A DNA stretch of 64,000 bases from DASWOJ01 sp964242415 (GCA_964242415.1 CAXTAT010000002.1:263464-327463), one strand, 5' to 3'; positions 41,878 through 50,871 are shown, numbered from the stretch's first letter. Numbers and translations are program-made. The notes: a model not told the origin generated them from the letters alone.

Positions 41878-42345
41878 CATGCTGCACGCCCGCCCCACCT
41901 GGACGACGCCCCGGCCCTGGCCGCGCTGATGACCCCGGCCGTCAGCCGGAACCTGGGCCGGTGGCCGTCGCCATGCAGCGTGGACCACGCGGCGGAAGAG
42001 GTGGCGCAGGCGCTGGACGCGATGGGGCGCGGCGAGGCCGTGGTGGACGTATGACCCTCGACGGCGCGGTCGCTGGCTGGATCGACGGCTTCCTCCGGCC
42101 CGGCACGGGTCGCGCCAGCATCGGCTACTGGCTCGGCGAACTCAGGGACGCGGCCTGCTGCGCGCCATTGCGCCGGGCTGGGTGGACGCGATGCGCCGAC
42201 GGCTAGGGGCCACCTGCGTCTGGGCCGCTACCCAGCCTGGCAATCAGGGCAGCCGCGGCGTCATGGCCGCGTGCGGGCTGCGGCCAGTGCGGACGGAGTG
42301 GATGGACACCCCGGCCCGCAGGCGGTTGGAGTGGGTGGGAGGTCT
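41878..42345 (+). pseudogene. GNAT acetyltransferase remnant with frameshifts
   Basis: Three frames in sequence encode parts of one GNAT protein: PPHLDDAPALAALMTPAVSR (to about 42050), then TLDGAVAGWIDGFLRPGTGR plus ASIGYWLGE, then GRGLLRAIAPGWVDAMRRRL and VMAACGLRPVRTEWMD. The acetyl-CoA motif is present as GRGLLRA. At least two shifts (near 42053 and 42142) break it. It marks the boundary of the phage block next to the terminase genes. Confidence 0.65.
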
Positions 42346-42796
42346 GGGAACGCACCTGGCCAGCGCGGGGCTAGCCGGGTTGCAGGCTGGGCAAGCTCAT
42401 AGAATTAGCCGGGGCGGATGGGCAAGGAAGATTGTCTTACGTCCGATCCGGCAGAGCGAACGCAGACAGCGCAAGGACGCCTGCCTGTTGCCCCCTCTCC
42501 CGCTTCGGGAGAGGGCCGGGGTGAGGGGGCCTCGCCTGGCTTTGCGACAAAAGCCGCAAGCGTCGCCGAAGCTGGGCTGCATGAGCCACGAGGAGTGCGC
42601 CTGACCCCCAGCCCCCTCCCAAGGCGGGTCAGGAGGCCGGTGCGTTCCTCAAACCATAGAGGGCATGGCGTCCCTCCACCAGCGCGTCGATCCGCCCAAG
42701 CTTTGTTCCACCTCCGCCACCTGGACGAGCCCGCAGCCGGGTGCCACGCTGAGGTGCGCCATCGGGCGCCGCGCAGTCACGGCAGGTGCCCGCTCC
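42346..42796. other. Intergenic region with family A repeats
   Basis: Holds one clear family A unit (42491-42529) and a degenerate one at about 42600-42632. A GGGCAAGGAAGATTGTCTTA element at 42420-42439 faintly resembles the motif upstream of capsid and portal. No gene is seen. Confidence 0.4.
42491..42529. repeat. Family A repeat, single unit
   Basis: CCCTCTCCCGCTTCGGGAGA then GGGCCGGGGTGAGGGGG; a weak reverse partner lies about 80 bp downstream. Confidence 0.7.
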
Positions 42797-44215
42797 ATGG
42801 TCTCAACCCCACGTCCGCAGGCGCCACGGCGGCAGGCAGGTAGCGCAGCGCGGCACCCATCGCCAGCCCGCCCGGCGGTCTGCGTACTCCGCCAGACCGC
42901 ACGGCGTACGCTGGTCCTGGCCCTGCTGCTGCCCATCCCCGCCGGGGCACAGGTCCCGCAGGCCCCGCCCGGCCGAACCTACAGCGCCGTCCAGGCCGGG
43001 GCGGACCACGCCATGGCCGACATGCTCTACCACTTCTGGGACCCGGCCATCCCCCGCATCCGCCCCACCACCGGCAACGGCACCATCAGCAACGCCGCCC
43101 CCCGCCCGACCTTTTGGCAGATGGCCAGCATGGCCAACCTGCTTTACTGGCAGTGGCGCGCCACCGGCAGCGAGGACATGCGCGCCCGCCTCGGCAGCCA
43201 GTTCGCCGAAATCCGCCACCGCTACACCGACGCACAGCTCTCCTCCGCCGACAGCGCCCGCGACGCCGGCATCATCAACGTCAGCGACGACGCGGCCTGG
43301 GCGCTGCAGTTCCTCATGCAGGTGCACGACGCCACGGGGGACCCAGCCGCCCTGCGCCTGGCGATGGCGCTGGCCGACGACACCTGGCGCTTCTTCGCCG
43401 ACCCCAACCACGGCGGCGCCGGCCTGCTGTATGCCACCCCACGCCAAGACCCCAACCACCAAGGCGTCAGCACGATGTTCGAGGCCCTGCTCGCCCGCAG
43501 CAGCCTCGACATCTATCGCGCCACCGGCATCCAGGCCTACCTCGACCGCGCCCGTGCCTCCTGGGCCTGGATGCATCGCTACCTGCGCCACCCCGCCGGG
43601 GTATATTTCTGCGAACTGGACATCCGCCTCACCGTGGGCGGGGCGCCGAACCCCCACCTCCGCACCCCCGTCGGCGGCGACCGCCCGGGCGACATCAAGC
43701 GCGGCGGCAGCGTCGCCTACCTCGGCGGAACCATGGCCATGGCCTCGCTCTCGGCGGCGCTCTGGCTGCAGGACGGCGCCCCCGAATACCGCGCCGAGGT
43801 GGACGGCATCATCGCCGGCATGCTGCAGCCCGCCACCTTCCTTCGCCCCGGCGACCTGTTCGTCAACGACCGCGACGCCTGGTCGGACGGCGACTACGCC
43901 CCTGCCTTCGTCGCCGACGTGCTGTCGCTGGACGGTGCCGACCCCACCGGCGCCTGGCATCGGGCACTGGCCGCAACGGCGCTGAGCATCACCCGCCAGC
44001 GCACCCCGGACGGCTTCTACGGCCCCGACTGGTCCGGCCCCGAGTGGGACCCGGCGCACCGCTTCCAGACCTGGCAGGCTCAGGGCGCCACCACCCGCGG
44101 CCAGGACGACAGCGGCGCCGGCATGGCCGAGGCCAACCAGATGCAAACCAGCGCCAGCAGCGTGGCGATGGTGCTGGCGGCGGCGATGGCGGAGCGCGGC
44201 GGGGCGCTTCGGTAA
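42797..44215 (+). CDS. Secreted GH76-like (six-hairpin) glycosidase
   Basis: About 472 aa. A basic segment and hydrophobic stretch (RRTLVLALLLPIPAGA) at about 35-52 form a signal peptide with an uneven N-terminal extension, so the true start may be nearer the signal; the ATG at 42797 is the nearest available. The mature part is an alpha/alpha six-hairpin: FWQMASMANLLYWQWRATGS, NVSDDAAWALQFLMQVHDAT, with the Asp-Asp pair expected for GH76 endo-alpha-1,6-mannanases, and GGTMAMASLSAALWLQDGAP. Substrate specificity is uncertain; AGE/GH88-like folds are alternatives. Confidence 0.7.
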   Translation: MVSTPRPQAPRRQAGSAARHPSPARPAVCVLRQTARRTLVLALLLPIPAGAQVPQAPPGRTYSAVQAGADHAMADMLYHFWDPAIPRIRPTTGNGTISNAAPRPTFWQMASMANLLYWQWRATGSEDMRARLGSQFAEIRHRYTDAQLSSADSARDAGIINVSDDAAWALQFLMQVHDATGDPAALRLAMALADDTWRFFADPNHGGAGLLYATPRQDPNHQGVSTMFEALLARSSLDIYRATGIQAYLDRARASWAWMHRYLRHPAGVYFCELDIRLTVGGAPNPHLRTPVGGDRPGDIKRGGSVAYLGGTMAMASLSAALWLQDGAPEYRAEVDGIIAGMLQPATFLRPGDLFVNDRDAWSDGDYAPAFVADVLSLDGADPTGAWHRALAATALSITRQRTPDGFYGPDWSGPEWDPAHRFQTWQAQGATTRGQDDSGAGMAEANQMQTSASSVAMVLAAAMAERGGALR

Positions 44216-44333
44216 GGCACGGTGCCACCATAGCCAGCCTGTGGCGGCACCGCCGAGCCGCGTATCCCGTGCCCCGCAACCCCGTCCGTGAGGGAGCTGC
44301 TGCTAGGCTGGCGCCCGCCTCCTCCCGCCGCGG

Positions 44334-46448
44334 TCAGTCCTCCACCTGCGCCCCATTCCCGCCGAACCGCAGCTCTCCCAGCCCCCGCCGCACCGAGCGC
44401 ACCTGCGGCAACCCCGGCCGTGGCTCCCCGATGCGCCCCAGGAACACCACCCCATCCGGATGCACCCCCAGCACCGCCTGGAACCGCTCGGCCAGCCGCC
44501 GCGCCTTCACCCGCAGCGCCGGGTCCGCGGTGAACGGCAGGTCGTGCGCCCCGTAATGCGAGAAGATCAGCGTCGCCAGCCCCGGTTGCATCGCCAGACC
44601 CAGCCGCGTTGCCTGCAGCCAAAACCGCTGCACCGCCCCGCCCAGCCGTAGCATCCGGTCCACGCCAGCTCCTGCCTCAGCCGGACCGTCCTCCGATCGG
44701 GACGCCTCCATTGGGCGCGCGTCCACTGGGGACAGGGTGAAGAATGCCGCGCTCCCTAGCCCAGGCCGCAAGTCAAGCTGCGCCGCCGCCGCCCAGGTGC
44801 CCGCCACCCGGTTCAAACCATGCATCCGCGGCCACCGCGCCATCGCCCAACGCATCAGCCGCAGCGTCACCCGATCCAGCCCGATGGCGCCCGCCGGCAT
44901 GCCATGGCTGCTATCGCGCCCAGACCAGTCGATCACCGCCTGATGCACCCGGAACGTCTCCTGCGCCCGCAGCCGGATATCGGTCGCCAACTGCCCCAGC
45001 CGCGCCATCCGCAGCCGCGCCCCGCGCCCTGCCTGCCATGTCACCCGCAGTTCCGGCCCAGCCGCCGCCTCCAGCGCCGCGATCTCCCGCCCGGTCAGCG
45101 GCCGGGTCCGATACGCCCGTCGGTTCACCGAGCGCAGCGCCAACACCGAAGCCAGCGGGTCCTGCCGCACATCCGGCGCGGGATACAGCCGGACCAGGAT
45201 GCGGCAGGGATCGCCATCGCCCTCCAACCTCCAATCCAGCCGCCGGCCGTGCGCGCTGGCGGCGATCCGCAGGCTTTCCAGCAGCATCCCGCCGGCCAGC
45301 AGCGTCGGCTCGCCGCCACGATACTCGTACGGGTTGCTGCCGGCCTCGCTCATGAGATGGATGCGGACCAACTCCTCGCCCAGCACCTCGAACCGCCAGG
45401 GCTGGTGGTTGTCGCCGCTGGGCGACCAGCGCGCCGCGCCCAGTATGGCATCCAGCGCCGAAGCCGGGGCCGCCGGCTTCACAAAGGCAGTCCCCGCCAC
45501 AGGCCGCGGCTTGGCCAGCGCCCGCCGCGCCAGCGCCAGCCGCAGCCGCTGCACCGGGCTGGCATTGCCCTGCGCCAGCCGTGTCGAGACCATCCGCCCG
45601 CGATAGGGATCGAAGTGATGGTGCCACGGCGCCGCCCGCACTCCGCCGCGCCGCAGCAGCAACTGCAGCGCCATCGTCGCCACCACCCCGGCGCACAACT
45701 GGCACGCCGCGGCGGTGGACGGGCCGCGCTGCGCCGCCAGGTCGATGCGCGAGGGATCGACCAGGTACGCCCGGTGCAGCCCGCGCGGCACCAGGCCCAT
45801 CATGAAGCGCAGGAACTGCTCCTGCTCCGTCTGGCCTTCCAGCCGGAAGTACTGCTCGAACGTCATGCCGCCGGGCACGAAGGCCAGGTATCCCGTGCCC
45901 ATGCCGGCCGGCGCGGCCGTCACGGCGGGGATGCCCAGCTCATGCGCGCGGGCGAACACCTGGCGGCGCACCGGCAGCACGAAGAAGTCGAACCCGTCCA
46001 CGAACAGGTCGACGCCGTCCAGGAAGCTGTCAACGTTCCCCGGCGTCACGCCCTCGGGAAAGCGGGTGATCCGCAGCTCCGGGTTGATGGCCAGCGCCAT
46101 CTCGATCATCACGTCGAGCTTTGGCCGGTCCAGCGTGTCCATCGTGGCACCGGCCTGGCGGTTGAAGTTGGGCAGGTCGAAGGTGTCGAAGTCCGCCAGG
46201 TGGAATGCGCCGATCCCCAGCCGCACCAAGGTCAGCAGGTGGATGCCGCCCACCCCGCCCATCCCCGCGATGGCGACGCAGCACCCGCGCAGCGCCTGCT
46301 GCTCCGCCGGCACCACCCAGCCGATGTTGCGGTCGAACGCCTGGTCGTAGCTGAACGGCCGGGCACAGGCAGCGGCACCCATGCTTGCATCGGGCGCAGA
46401 GGCATTGGGCATATGGGTGTCGGGCACGGGATCAGTCTCCCCAAGCAT
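44334..46448 (-). CDS. ThiF/E1-like adenylyltransferase fused to nitroreductase-like domain
   Basis: 704 aa. Residues about 35-300 form a ThiF/UBA fold: nucleotide-binding AIAGMGGVGGIHLLTLVRLG, then ADFDTFDLPNFNRQAGA with the Arg that contacts ATP, and VDLFVDGFDFF. Residues about 330-620 look like an Acg-type nitroreductase (ARWSPSGDNHQPWRFEVLG, then LALRSVNRRAYRTRPLTG and ARLRMARLGQLATDIRLRAQ). The layout and size match the Rv1355c (MoeY-like) family, whose substrate is unknown. E1 enzymes adenylate a carboxylate; the second domain may bind flavin. It lies 49 bp downstream of the acyltransferase gene on the same strand, so they likely form an operon. Confidence 0.82.
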   Translation of the reverse strand: MLGETDPVPDTHMPNASAPDASMGAAACARPFSYDQAFDRNIGWVVPAEQQALRGCCVAIAGMGGVGGIHLLTLVRLGIGAFHLADFDTFDLPNFNRQAGATMDTLDRPKLDVMIEMALAINPELRITRFPEGVTPGNVDSFLDGVDLFVDGFDFFVLPVRRQVFARAHELGIPAVTAAPAGMGTGYLAFVPGGMTFEQYFRLEGQTEQEQFLRFMMGLVPRGLHRAYLVDPSRIDLAAQRGPSTAAACQLCAGVVATMALQLLLRRGGVRAAPWHHHFDPYRGRMVSTRLAQGNASPVQRLRLALARRALAKPRPVAGTAFVKPAAPASALDAILGAARWSPSGDNHQPWRFEVLGEELVRIHLMSEAGSNPYEYRGGEPTLLAGGMLLESLRIAASAHGRRLDWRLEGDGDPCRILVRLYPAPDVRQDPLASVLALRSVNRRAYRTRPLTGREIAALEAAAGPELRVTWQAGRGARLRMARLGQLATDIRLRAQETFRVHQAVIDWSGRDSSHGMPAGAIGLDRVTLRLMRWAMARWPRMHGLNRVAGTWAAAAQLDLRPGLGSAAFFTLSPVDARPMEASRSEDGPAEAGAGVDRMLRLGGAVQRFWLQATRLGLAMQPGLATLIFSHYGAHDLPFTADPALRVKARRLAERFQAVLGVHPDGVVFLGRIGEPRPGLPQVRSVRRGLGELRFGGNGAQVED

Positions 46449-46497
46449 GCGATGCAGCCAGCCTCAACGGCGGCGCACGACCACCCTTGGCGGTCAG

Positions 46498-47211
46498 CTA
46501 GGCGGCCCGGCACTCCCTGGCGTCCGCGTTGCAGCCTGCGCCGACATCGGTGAACTGCCCGTATTCCGTCACATAGTCCCAGATCGCCGGCTGCTCCTGC
46601 GCCATGCGCTCCAGCATGGCGGCGATGTTGCAGAACACCGGCTGCCGTGGGCCGTAGTAGTCCACCACCGGCCCCATGTTCAGGAAGTGGATGCCCGACG
46701 CGCGCAGCAGCCGCAGCAGCGTCTGCTCCATTGTGGCGCACAGGTGGGTCACGCCGTTCGCCTGGCTGAGCTGCACCAGCCCGCGCACCAGCGCCAGGCG
46801 GGCCAGGCTAGTAGCGGCGGTGCTCAGGCCGCGCCGCTCCTTGGACACCGCAAAGCGCGACAGCTCGGCCGTGCCCCGGGTGGGCAACCGTTGGAACAGC
46901 GCCGGGTCGCATACGCCCTGCATCGGAAAGCTGCGGTGCCCCGGCCGGTCGTGCCCCGGCAGTGGCAGGATTAGCCGCGCTGTGCCGATCACCTCGCCGG
47001 TGTTGTGCATCCGTAACACAACGTGATGCGAATGTGCATCATAGCCATCGACTTCTAATCCGTCCTGGCTTGTAAAATAACCACGTTCTAGGGAATACAC
47101 TTGATAGCGCAGGCAGTGGGCCTCCCGCACCAGCGCGGGGGTGTCCGCGGCTTGCACCACCAGTTCGGATCGGGCTGCGAGAATAGCAGCAGTAAGGATC
47201 GTAGAACTCAT
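46498..47211 (-). CDS. PEP-CTERM/exosortase-associated acyltransferase (FeeM/LuxI superfamily)
   Basis: 237 aa. It has the GNAT-like signature of N-acyl amino acid/homoserine lactone synthases: REAHCLRYQVYSLERGYFTS, then GLEVDGYDAHSHHVVLRMHN and GEVIGTARLILPLP, and later GTAELSRFAVSKERRG. These line up with the R-Y-E-D-R core of LuxI/FeeM. The exosortase-associated subfamily is expected to transfer an acyl chain from ACP or CoA to an amine; the product is unknown. GAGG lies 5 nt before the ATG. First gene of the operon with the E1-nitroreductase fusion. Confidence 0.8.
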   Translation of the reverse strand: MSSTILTAAILAARSELVVQAADTPALVREAHCLRYQVYSLERGYFTSQDGLEVDGYDAHSHHVVLRMHNTGEVIGTARLILPLPGHDRPGHRSFPMQGVCDPALFQRLPTRGTAELSRFAVSKERRGLSTAATSLARLALVRGLVQLSQANGVTHLCATMEQTLLRLLRASGIHFLNMGPVVDYYGPRQPVFCNIAAMLERMAQEQPAIWDYVTEYGQFTDVGAGCNADARECRAA

Positions 47212-47364
47212 GCGACCTCGCCAAATGCACGGTGGGCGGCTATCACGTAGGTGTGAGCTAACGCAAACGTGGATGGCGTCTCAAGTCTGGAAGAGTCAAT
47301 TGCGGCCCTGTTATGTCATGGCGTTTGTACATATCTTCCTAACCACGATTGATGGACCGGTGTT

Positions 47365-47559
47365 ATGGCCAAACTGACAGGCTCGGAAGACACGCTGGCC
47401 GACCGCTTGGCCAGCCTGGCGGAGTGGGCGAGGGCGTTGGGCCGGACTGCCCAGGCCGATCGTTTCCTGTTGCTCGCCTGGACCGCGTTCGAGGGCGGCG
47501 AACTTCCGGCCTGGCGCTGTGCCGGCCAGGGCGCCCAGGACTTGCCCAGCCAGGGTTGA
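47365..47559 (+). CDS. Small hypothetical protein
   Basis: 64 aa: LADRLASLAEWARALGRTAQ, then FLLLAWTAFEGGELPAWR. Helical, of normal composition, with a weak purine stretch upstream. It is divergent from the acyltransferase gene with about 150 bp between. No family recognised; it may not be expressed. Confidence 0.42.
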   Translation: MAKLTGSEDTLADRLASLAEWARALGRTAQADRFLLLAWTAFEGGELPAWRCAGQGAQDLPSQG

Positions 47560-47905
47560 GCCTATCCATAATCCCCGGCCCGCATGGGTTGAGGGGTACT
47601 TGTAAGGACCACCTTACAGACAGACTGGCCATCCAAAGCCGCGCTTGACCGAGGATCTCAGCGTGCAGGGCAGGCCGATTTGGTCCGCCCCGCGTGCAGC
47701 GCCTGATTAGGCTGCCAATCGAAAGCTCCACCTGCCGACGGCGCCCTGCGCCTGTCAGATGCAGCCCTGCTGCACCTGCCGGTTTGACGCCCAGCACGTC
47801 CAAATTCCAAGACAGCAGCAAGAACCGTCTTGCATCCTTTACACATTCACATGCCGGACAGGGGCTGGGGCTGTTAACCTACTGGCAACACACGTCATGA
47901 AGTGT
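47560..47905. other. Intergenic region upstream of the PEP-CTERM gene
   Basis: No gene seen. At its end, CAACAC (47886-47891) and GTGTTG (47902-47907) make an inverted repeat with a 10-nt spacer that overlaps the -24 promoter element, a possible operator. Confidence 0.4.
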
Positions 47906-47921
47906 TGGCATCTAACTTGCT
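47906..47921 (+). promoter_or_regulatory. Sigma-54 (RpoN) type promoter for the PEP-CTERM gene
   Basis: TGGCAT-CTAAC-TTGCT keeps the invariant GG (47907-47908) and GC (47919-47920) with exactly 10 nt between, as sigma-54 promoters need. It is about 65 bp before the ATG. PEP-CTERM genes are sigma-54 controlled through PrsK/PrsR in several bacteria; no PrsR-type activator is in the window. Confidence 0.6.
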
Positions 47922-47986
47922 TATGTTAGGCAAGGTTCGGATACGTCGCTAACCACCCCGGTATCCGACCAGACCTGGAGAGCCAC

Positions 47987-48811
47987 ATGAACGCTTTTAA
48001 GACCATGCTCGCTGCTACCACCGCCCTTGTCCTGCTTGCCTCGGTCTCCACCGGCCATGCAGCACCTGTGACTTTCACGTTCGACCCCAGCGCCGCTGGC
48101 CTGACCGCGACCCCGTTCACCGGCGACACGCTGAACACCAAGAACTACTCCGTGGTGCAGATCACCTCGCTCAATGGCACCGGCGGCGCGAACTTCACCG
48201 AAACCGGCGATTTGCTGATCAACAACGTGACCGCGGGTAACACCACGTTCAATCCGACGGGCAACCTGTCCGCCTACACGCTGTATGTCCAGTTCACCGG
48301 CACTGGCGTTGAGAACGCGACGAGCTTCAACACGTCGTCCACCGGCGTGCTCAACACCCTCGACTACACCCTGTTCGGTGTCGCTGGCGTGTCCACCTTC
48401 ACTCCCGTTGCTGGCACGGCTGCGGCGCCTGGATCGACGACGGTCAACAACAACGGCAACACCCCGGTCGCAATCGCCAGCGGCTCGCTGATGTCCGGCG
48501 GCACGGGCGTTACCGTCTCGGCAAACGGCGTCAGCCCCAACGCCTCCCTGACCGAGACGGTTACCCAGTTGATTCCCAGCTTCTTCGTCGCCCCGGCCAA
48601 CTCGGTCCTCGACCTTGCAGCCGCGTTCAACAACAACCCGCTCATCGTCACCACGACCGGCGGCGGCAGCGGCTTCACGCTCGGCGGCGGCGGCGGCGAC
48701 ATCTCCTTCACCGCCACGCCCAATCCCTCGCCGGTGCCGGAGCCGGCTTCGATGGCGCTGCTCGGCGCTGGCCTTGCCGGCATTGGCCTGCTGCGCCGCC
48801 GCCGGGCCTAA
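47987..48811 (+). CDS. PEP-CTERM sorting-domain protein
   Basis: 274 aa. Signal peptide of about 22 residues (AATTALVLLASVSTGHA), then an all-beta, Thr/Asn/Gly-rich secreted domain (FTGTGVENATSFNTSSTGVL; GGGSGFTLGGGGGDISF), and a C-terminal PEP motif PVPEPASMALLGAGLAGIG followed by LLRRRR. Exosortase would cleave at PEP and anchor or release the protein. GGAG is 7 nt before the ATG. Preceded by a sigma-54-type promoter and followed by a strong terminator, so it is a single-gene unit. Function unknown, perhaps matrix-related. Confidence 0.88.
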   Translation: MNAFKTMLAATTALVLLASVSTGHAAPVTFTFDPSAAGLTATPFTGDTLNTKNYSVVQITSLNGTGGANFTETGDLLINNVTAGNTTFNPTGNLSAYTLYVQFTGTGVENATSFNTSSTGVLNTLDYTLFGVAGVSTFTPVAGTAAAPGSTTVNNNGNTPVAIASGSLMSGGTGVTVSANGVSPNASLTETVTQLIPSFFVAPANSVLDLAAAFNNNPLIVTTTGGGSGFTLGGGGGDISFTATPNPSPVPEPASMALLGAGLAGIGLLRRRRA

Positions 48812-48831
48812 CCCGCCTGGCCCAAAATCAT

Positions 48832-48860
48832 GGGGGCGTGCCGCAAGGCACGTCCCCTTT
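48832..48860 (+). terminator. Rho-independent terminator
   Basis: An 11-bp stem (GGGGGCGTGCC with GGCACGTCCCC, one G-U pair), GCAA loop and TTT tail, 20 bp after the PEP-CTERM stop codon. Confidence 0.8.
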
Positions 48861-48920
48861 GATTCGCCGACGTTGTTAATGTAAGCTTACAGGTCACCCG
48901 TTCTGTCTGGAACCTGACCC

Positions 48921-49325
48921 GTGTTAAACTCACCCCGACTACCCCGCGTTCTGATCGTCGAGGACGACGCCGAGACCAGCGCCCTAGTGGCCAGCGAGTT
49001 GGACGCAACCAGCCGTTATGCTGCCTTCGCTGTCCCCACCCTCGCCGCCGCCCGGCATGCCCTGCAGTCGGCCACCTTCGAAACCAACTACGATGCTATC
49101 GTGCTCGACATCACCTTACCGGACGGCGACGGCCGCATCCTGTGCACCGAGTTGCGCGGTGCGGGCAACACCCTGCCCATCATCATCCTCAGCGGCCACG
49201 ATGGAGCGGACGATGTCGTGCAATGTCTGGACGGCGGCGCCGACGCCTACATGCGCAAGCCGTTCCACGCCGCCGAGCTGTTCGCCCGGCTGACCGTCCT
49301 GTTGCGCGACCGCGCCATGCCCTGA
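48921..49325 (+). CDS. Stand-alone response-regulator receiver
   Basis: 134 aa, a single CheY-like domain: acidic pair VLIVEDDAETSAL, phosphoacceptor Asp in YDAIVLDITLPDGDG, Ser in IIILSGHDGADD and the Lys of YMRKPFHAAE. No output domain. Starts with GTG. No histidine kinase is adjacent; partner unknown. Confidence 0.88.
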   Translation: MLNSPRLPRVLIVEDDAETSALVASELDATSRYAAFAVPTLAAARHALQSATFETNYDAIVLDITLPDGDGRILCTELRGAGNTLPIIILSGHDGADDVVQCLDGGADAYMRKPFHAAELFARLTVLLRDRAMP

Positions 49326-49430
49326 CCCCGGCCCGGGCGCTGATCTCGGCACCGACCCAGGTCACGCCCGCAAATCGCCAAAACCCGCAGCGGCGCGACT
49401 GCCCGCAGTCGTGACTCTCCGACCCTGTCC

Positions 49431-50237
49431 TTAACCAGGAGGCAGAAAGCCGCGTGGATCGTGCGTGCACACCACCTGCACGTCAGCTCCGGCGTCCCGC
49501 ACCAGCGCCCGCAACGCCTTCAGCGACCGCCGGCGCTGCACCTGGCTGGTCTCCATGAACCACTGATAGCCACGGGCGGCCGTCGGCATCGCCGGTTGCG
49601 GGTCCAGCTCGCTATGGAAGAACACCGCGTCCCCGGCATGCAGCAGCCAGCGGTCCCCCGTCCGGATCGCCACTCCTCGATGCCCCAGCGTATGGCCCGG
49701 CAAGTCCACCAGCAGGATCTCCGCCCCCAGCACCTCCACCGCCGGCAGCCCGAACCAGGTGCGGTCCGCGTTGTACATGCGCCAGCGCCCAACGCTGCCC
49801 CATTGCTCCTGCCGATAGCGGGCCGCCGCCTTGGCGCCCGCAGGCTCGGTCGCCGCCACCGCCTCCGCTTCCGACAGGTGGACGGCCGCATTCGGGAAAT
49901 CCACCAACCCCGCCGCGTGGTCAAAATCCAGGTGGGTCATGACGATGTGCGCCACGTCCTCCGGGCGGTGCCCCAGGGCACGCACCCGGTTGGCGGCGCT
50001 CTCGGCCGGGTCGAGACGCAGGCGATCCACGGCGCGGAACACCGGGTTGTGCGCCGCCGCCGACTGCCGGGCATCCTGGCCGACGACCCCGGTATCGACC
50101 AGCACCAGCCCATCCGAAGCCTCCAGCAACAGGCAGCGGCAGGCCAGGGTGGCCGCGCCGAGGCCTGGCGTCACCCCGTCAAACAGTGCGCCGCCATACG
50201 GCTGCATCGCGCCACAGTTGATATGATGGACCTGCAT
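49431..50237 (-). CDS. MBL-fold metallo-hydrolase, N-acyl-lactonase-like
   Basis: 268 aa. Metal-binding motifs: MTHLDFDHAAGLVDF (HxDxDH), then GHTLGHRGVAIRTG, LLHAGDAVFF and CTHDPRGF at the C-terminus. The order resembles AHL lactonases (HxHxDH), but the second residue is Asp rather than His. It would open a lactone or ester. GGAG lies 7 nt before the ATG. It lies 2.2 kb from the FeeM/LuxI-type acyltransferase; substrate unknown. Confidence 0.82.
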   Translation of the reverse strand: MQVHHINCGAMQPYGGALFDGVTPGLGAATLACRCLLLEASDGLVLVDTGVVGQDARQSAAAHNPVFRAVDRLRLDPAESAANRVRALGHRPEDVAHIVMTHLDFDHAAGLVDFPNAAVHLSEAEAVAATEPAGAKAAARYRQEQWGSVGRWRMYNADRTWFGLPAVEVLGAEILLVDLPGHTLGHRGVAIRTGDRWLLHAGDAVFFHSELDPQPAMPTAARGYQWFMETSQVQRRRSLKALRALVRDAGADVQVVCTHDPRGFLPPG

Positions 50238-50313
50238 GGGAGGTGCTCCGGCGGGTTCATGGGGCTATTCAGGTCCGGTGAACGGGGCGGCGGCGGGGTG
50301 GTTCCCTCTTGGC

Positions 50314-50871
50314 TTAGCGGCCCGGCTCGTCGGGGCCAGGCTCGTCGGGAAATGGGGGCAGGGCGATCGAGCCGGCGGTCCACGGCACCAACGGCCTCGT
50401 AGCCAAAACCGTGGCGGCAGGCCGCTCATACGGCCCCGCACGGACCGGGATGATCGTCGCGGCGGCATCGCCAGGGCCACGCCCGGACCCCGGCGCCACA
50501 AGGACCGGCGCCACAAGAAACGGTGCAACAGGGACCGGAGCTTCCGGCACCCGGGCAGCGACCTGCACCTGCGGCACGAACTGCCAACCATCCGCTGCCA
50601 TGCACAGGTCCGACTTGTGGCGCTGCTGCAGGCCAGTGACGATGCCGTCCACCAGACCGGCGGCAAGGGTCGCGCCAAGCCTGTTCGAATGCGGGGTGTA
50701 GTGCTCCGGCGTCGCGTCCTCCGCATAGAGCTGGCACCGCGCTTGATCCTGCGCGAACTCCGCCGGCGTCGCACCTGGCTTCAACCAGGTCCCCTGGGCG
50801 CAGCCGCCCAACGCCACCATACCCGCCATTGCCCCTGCTCCCGCCACTGCAATGCTGATGAAGCGGCGCAT
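50314..50871 (-). CDS. Lipoprotein, unknown function
   Basis: 185 aa. N-terminal RRF, hydrophobic stretch and lipobox ALGGCAQG (Cys24) mark a lipoprotein signal. The mature region begins with AEFAQDQARCQLYAEDATPE, resembling small periplasmic lipoproteins with an AxDxxxC pattern, then a Pro/Val-rich tail. AAGGGA is 6 nt before the ATG. Confidence 0.75.
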   Translation of the reverse strand: MRRFISIAVAGAGAMAGMVALGGCAQGTWLKPGATPAEFAQDQARCQLYAEDATPEHYTPHSNRLGATLAAGLVDGIVTGLQQRHKSDLCMAADGWQFVPQVQVAARVPEAPVPVAPFLVAPVLVAPGSGRGPGDAAATIIPVRAGPYERPAATVLATRPLVPWTAGSIALPPFPDEPGPDEPGR

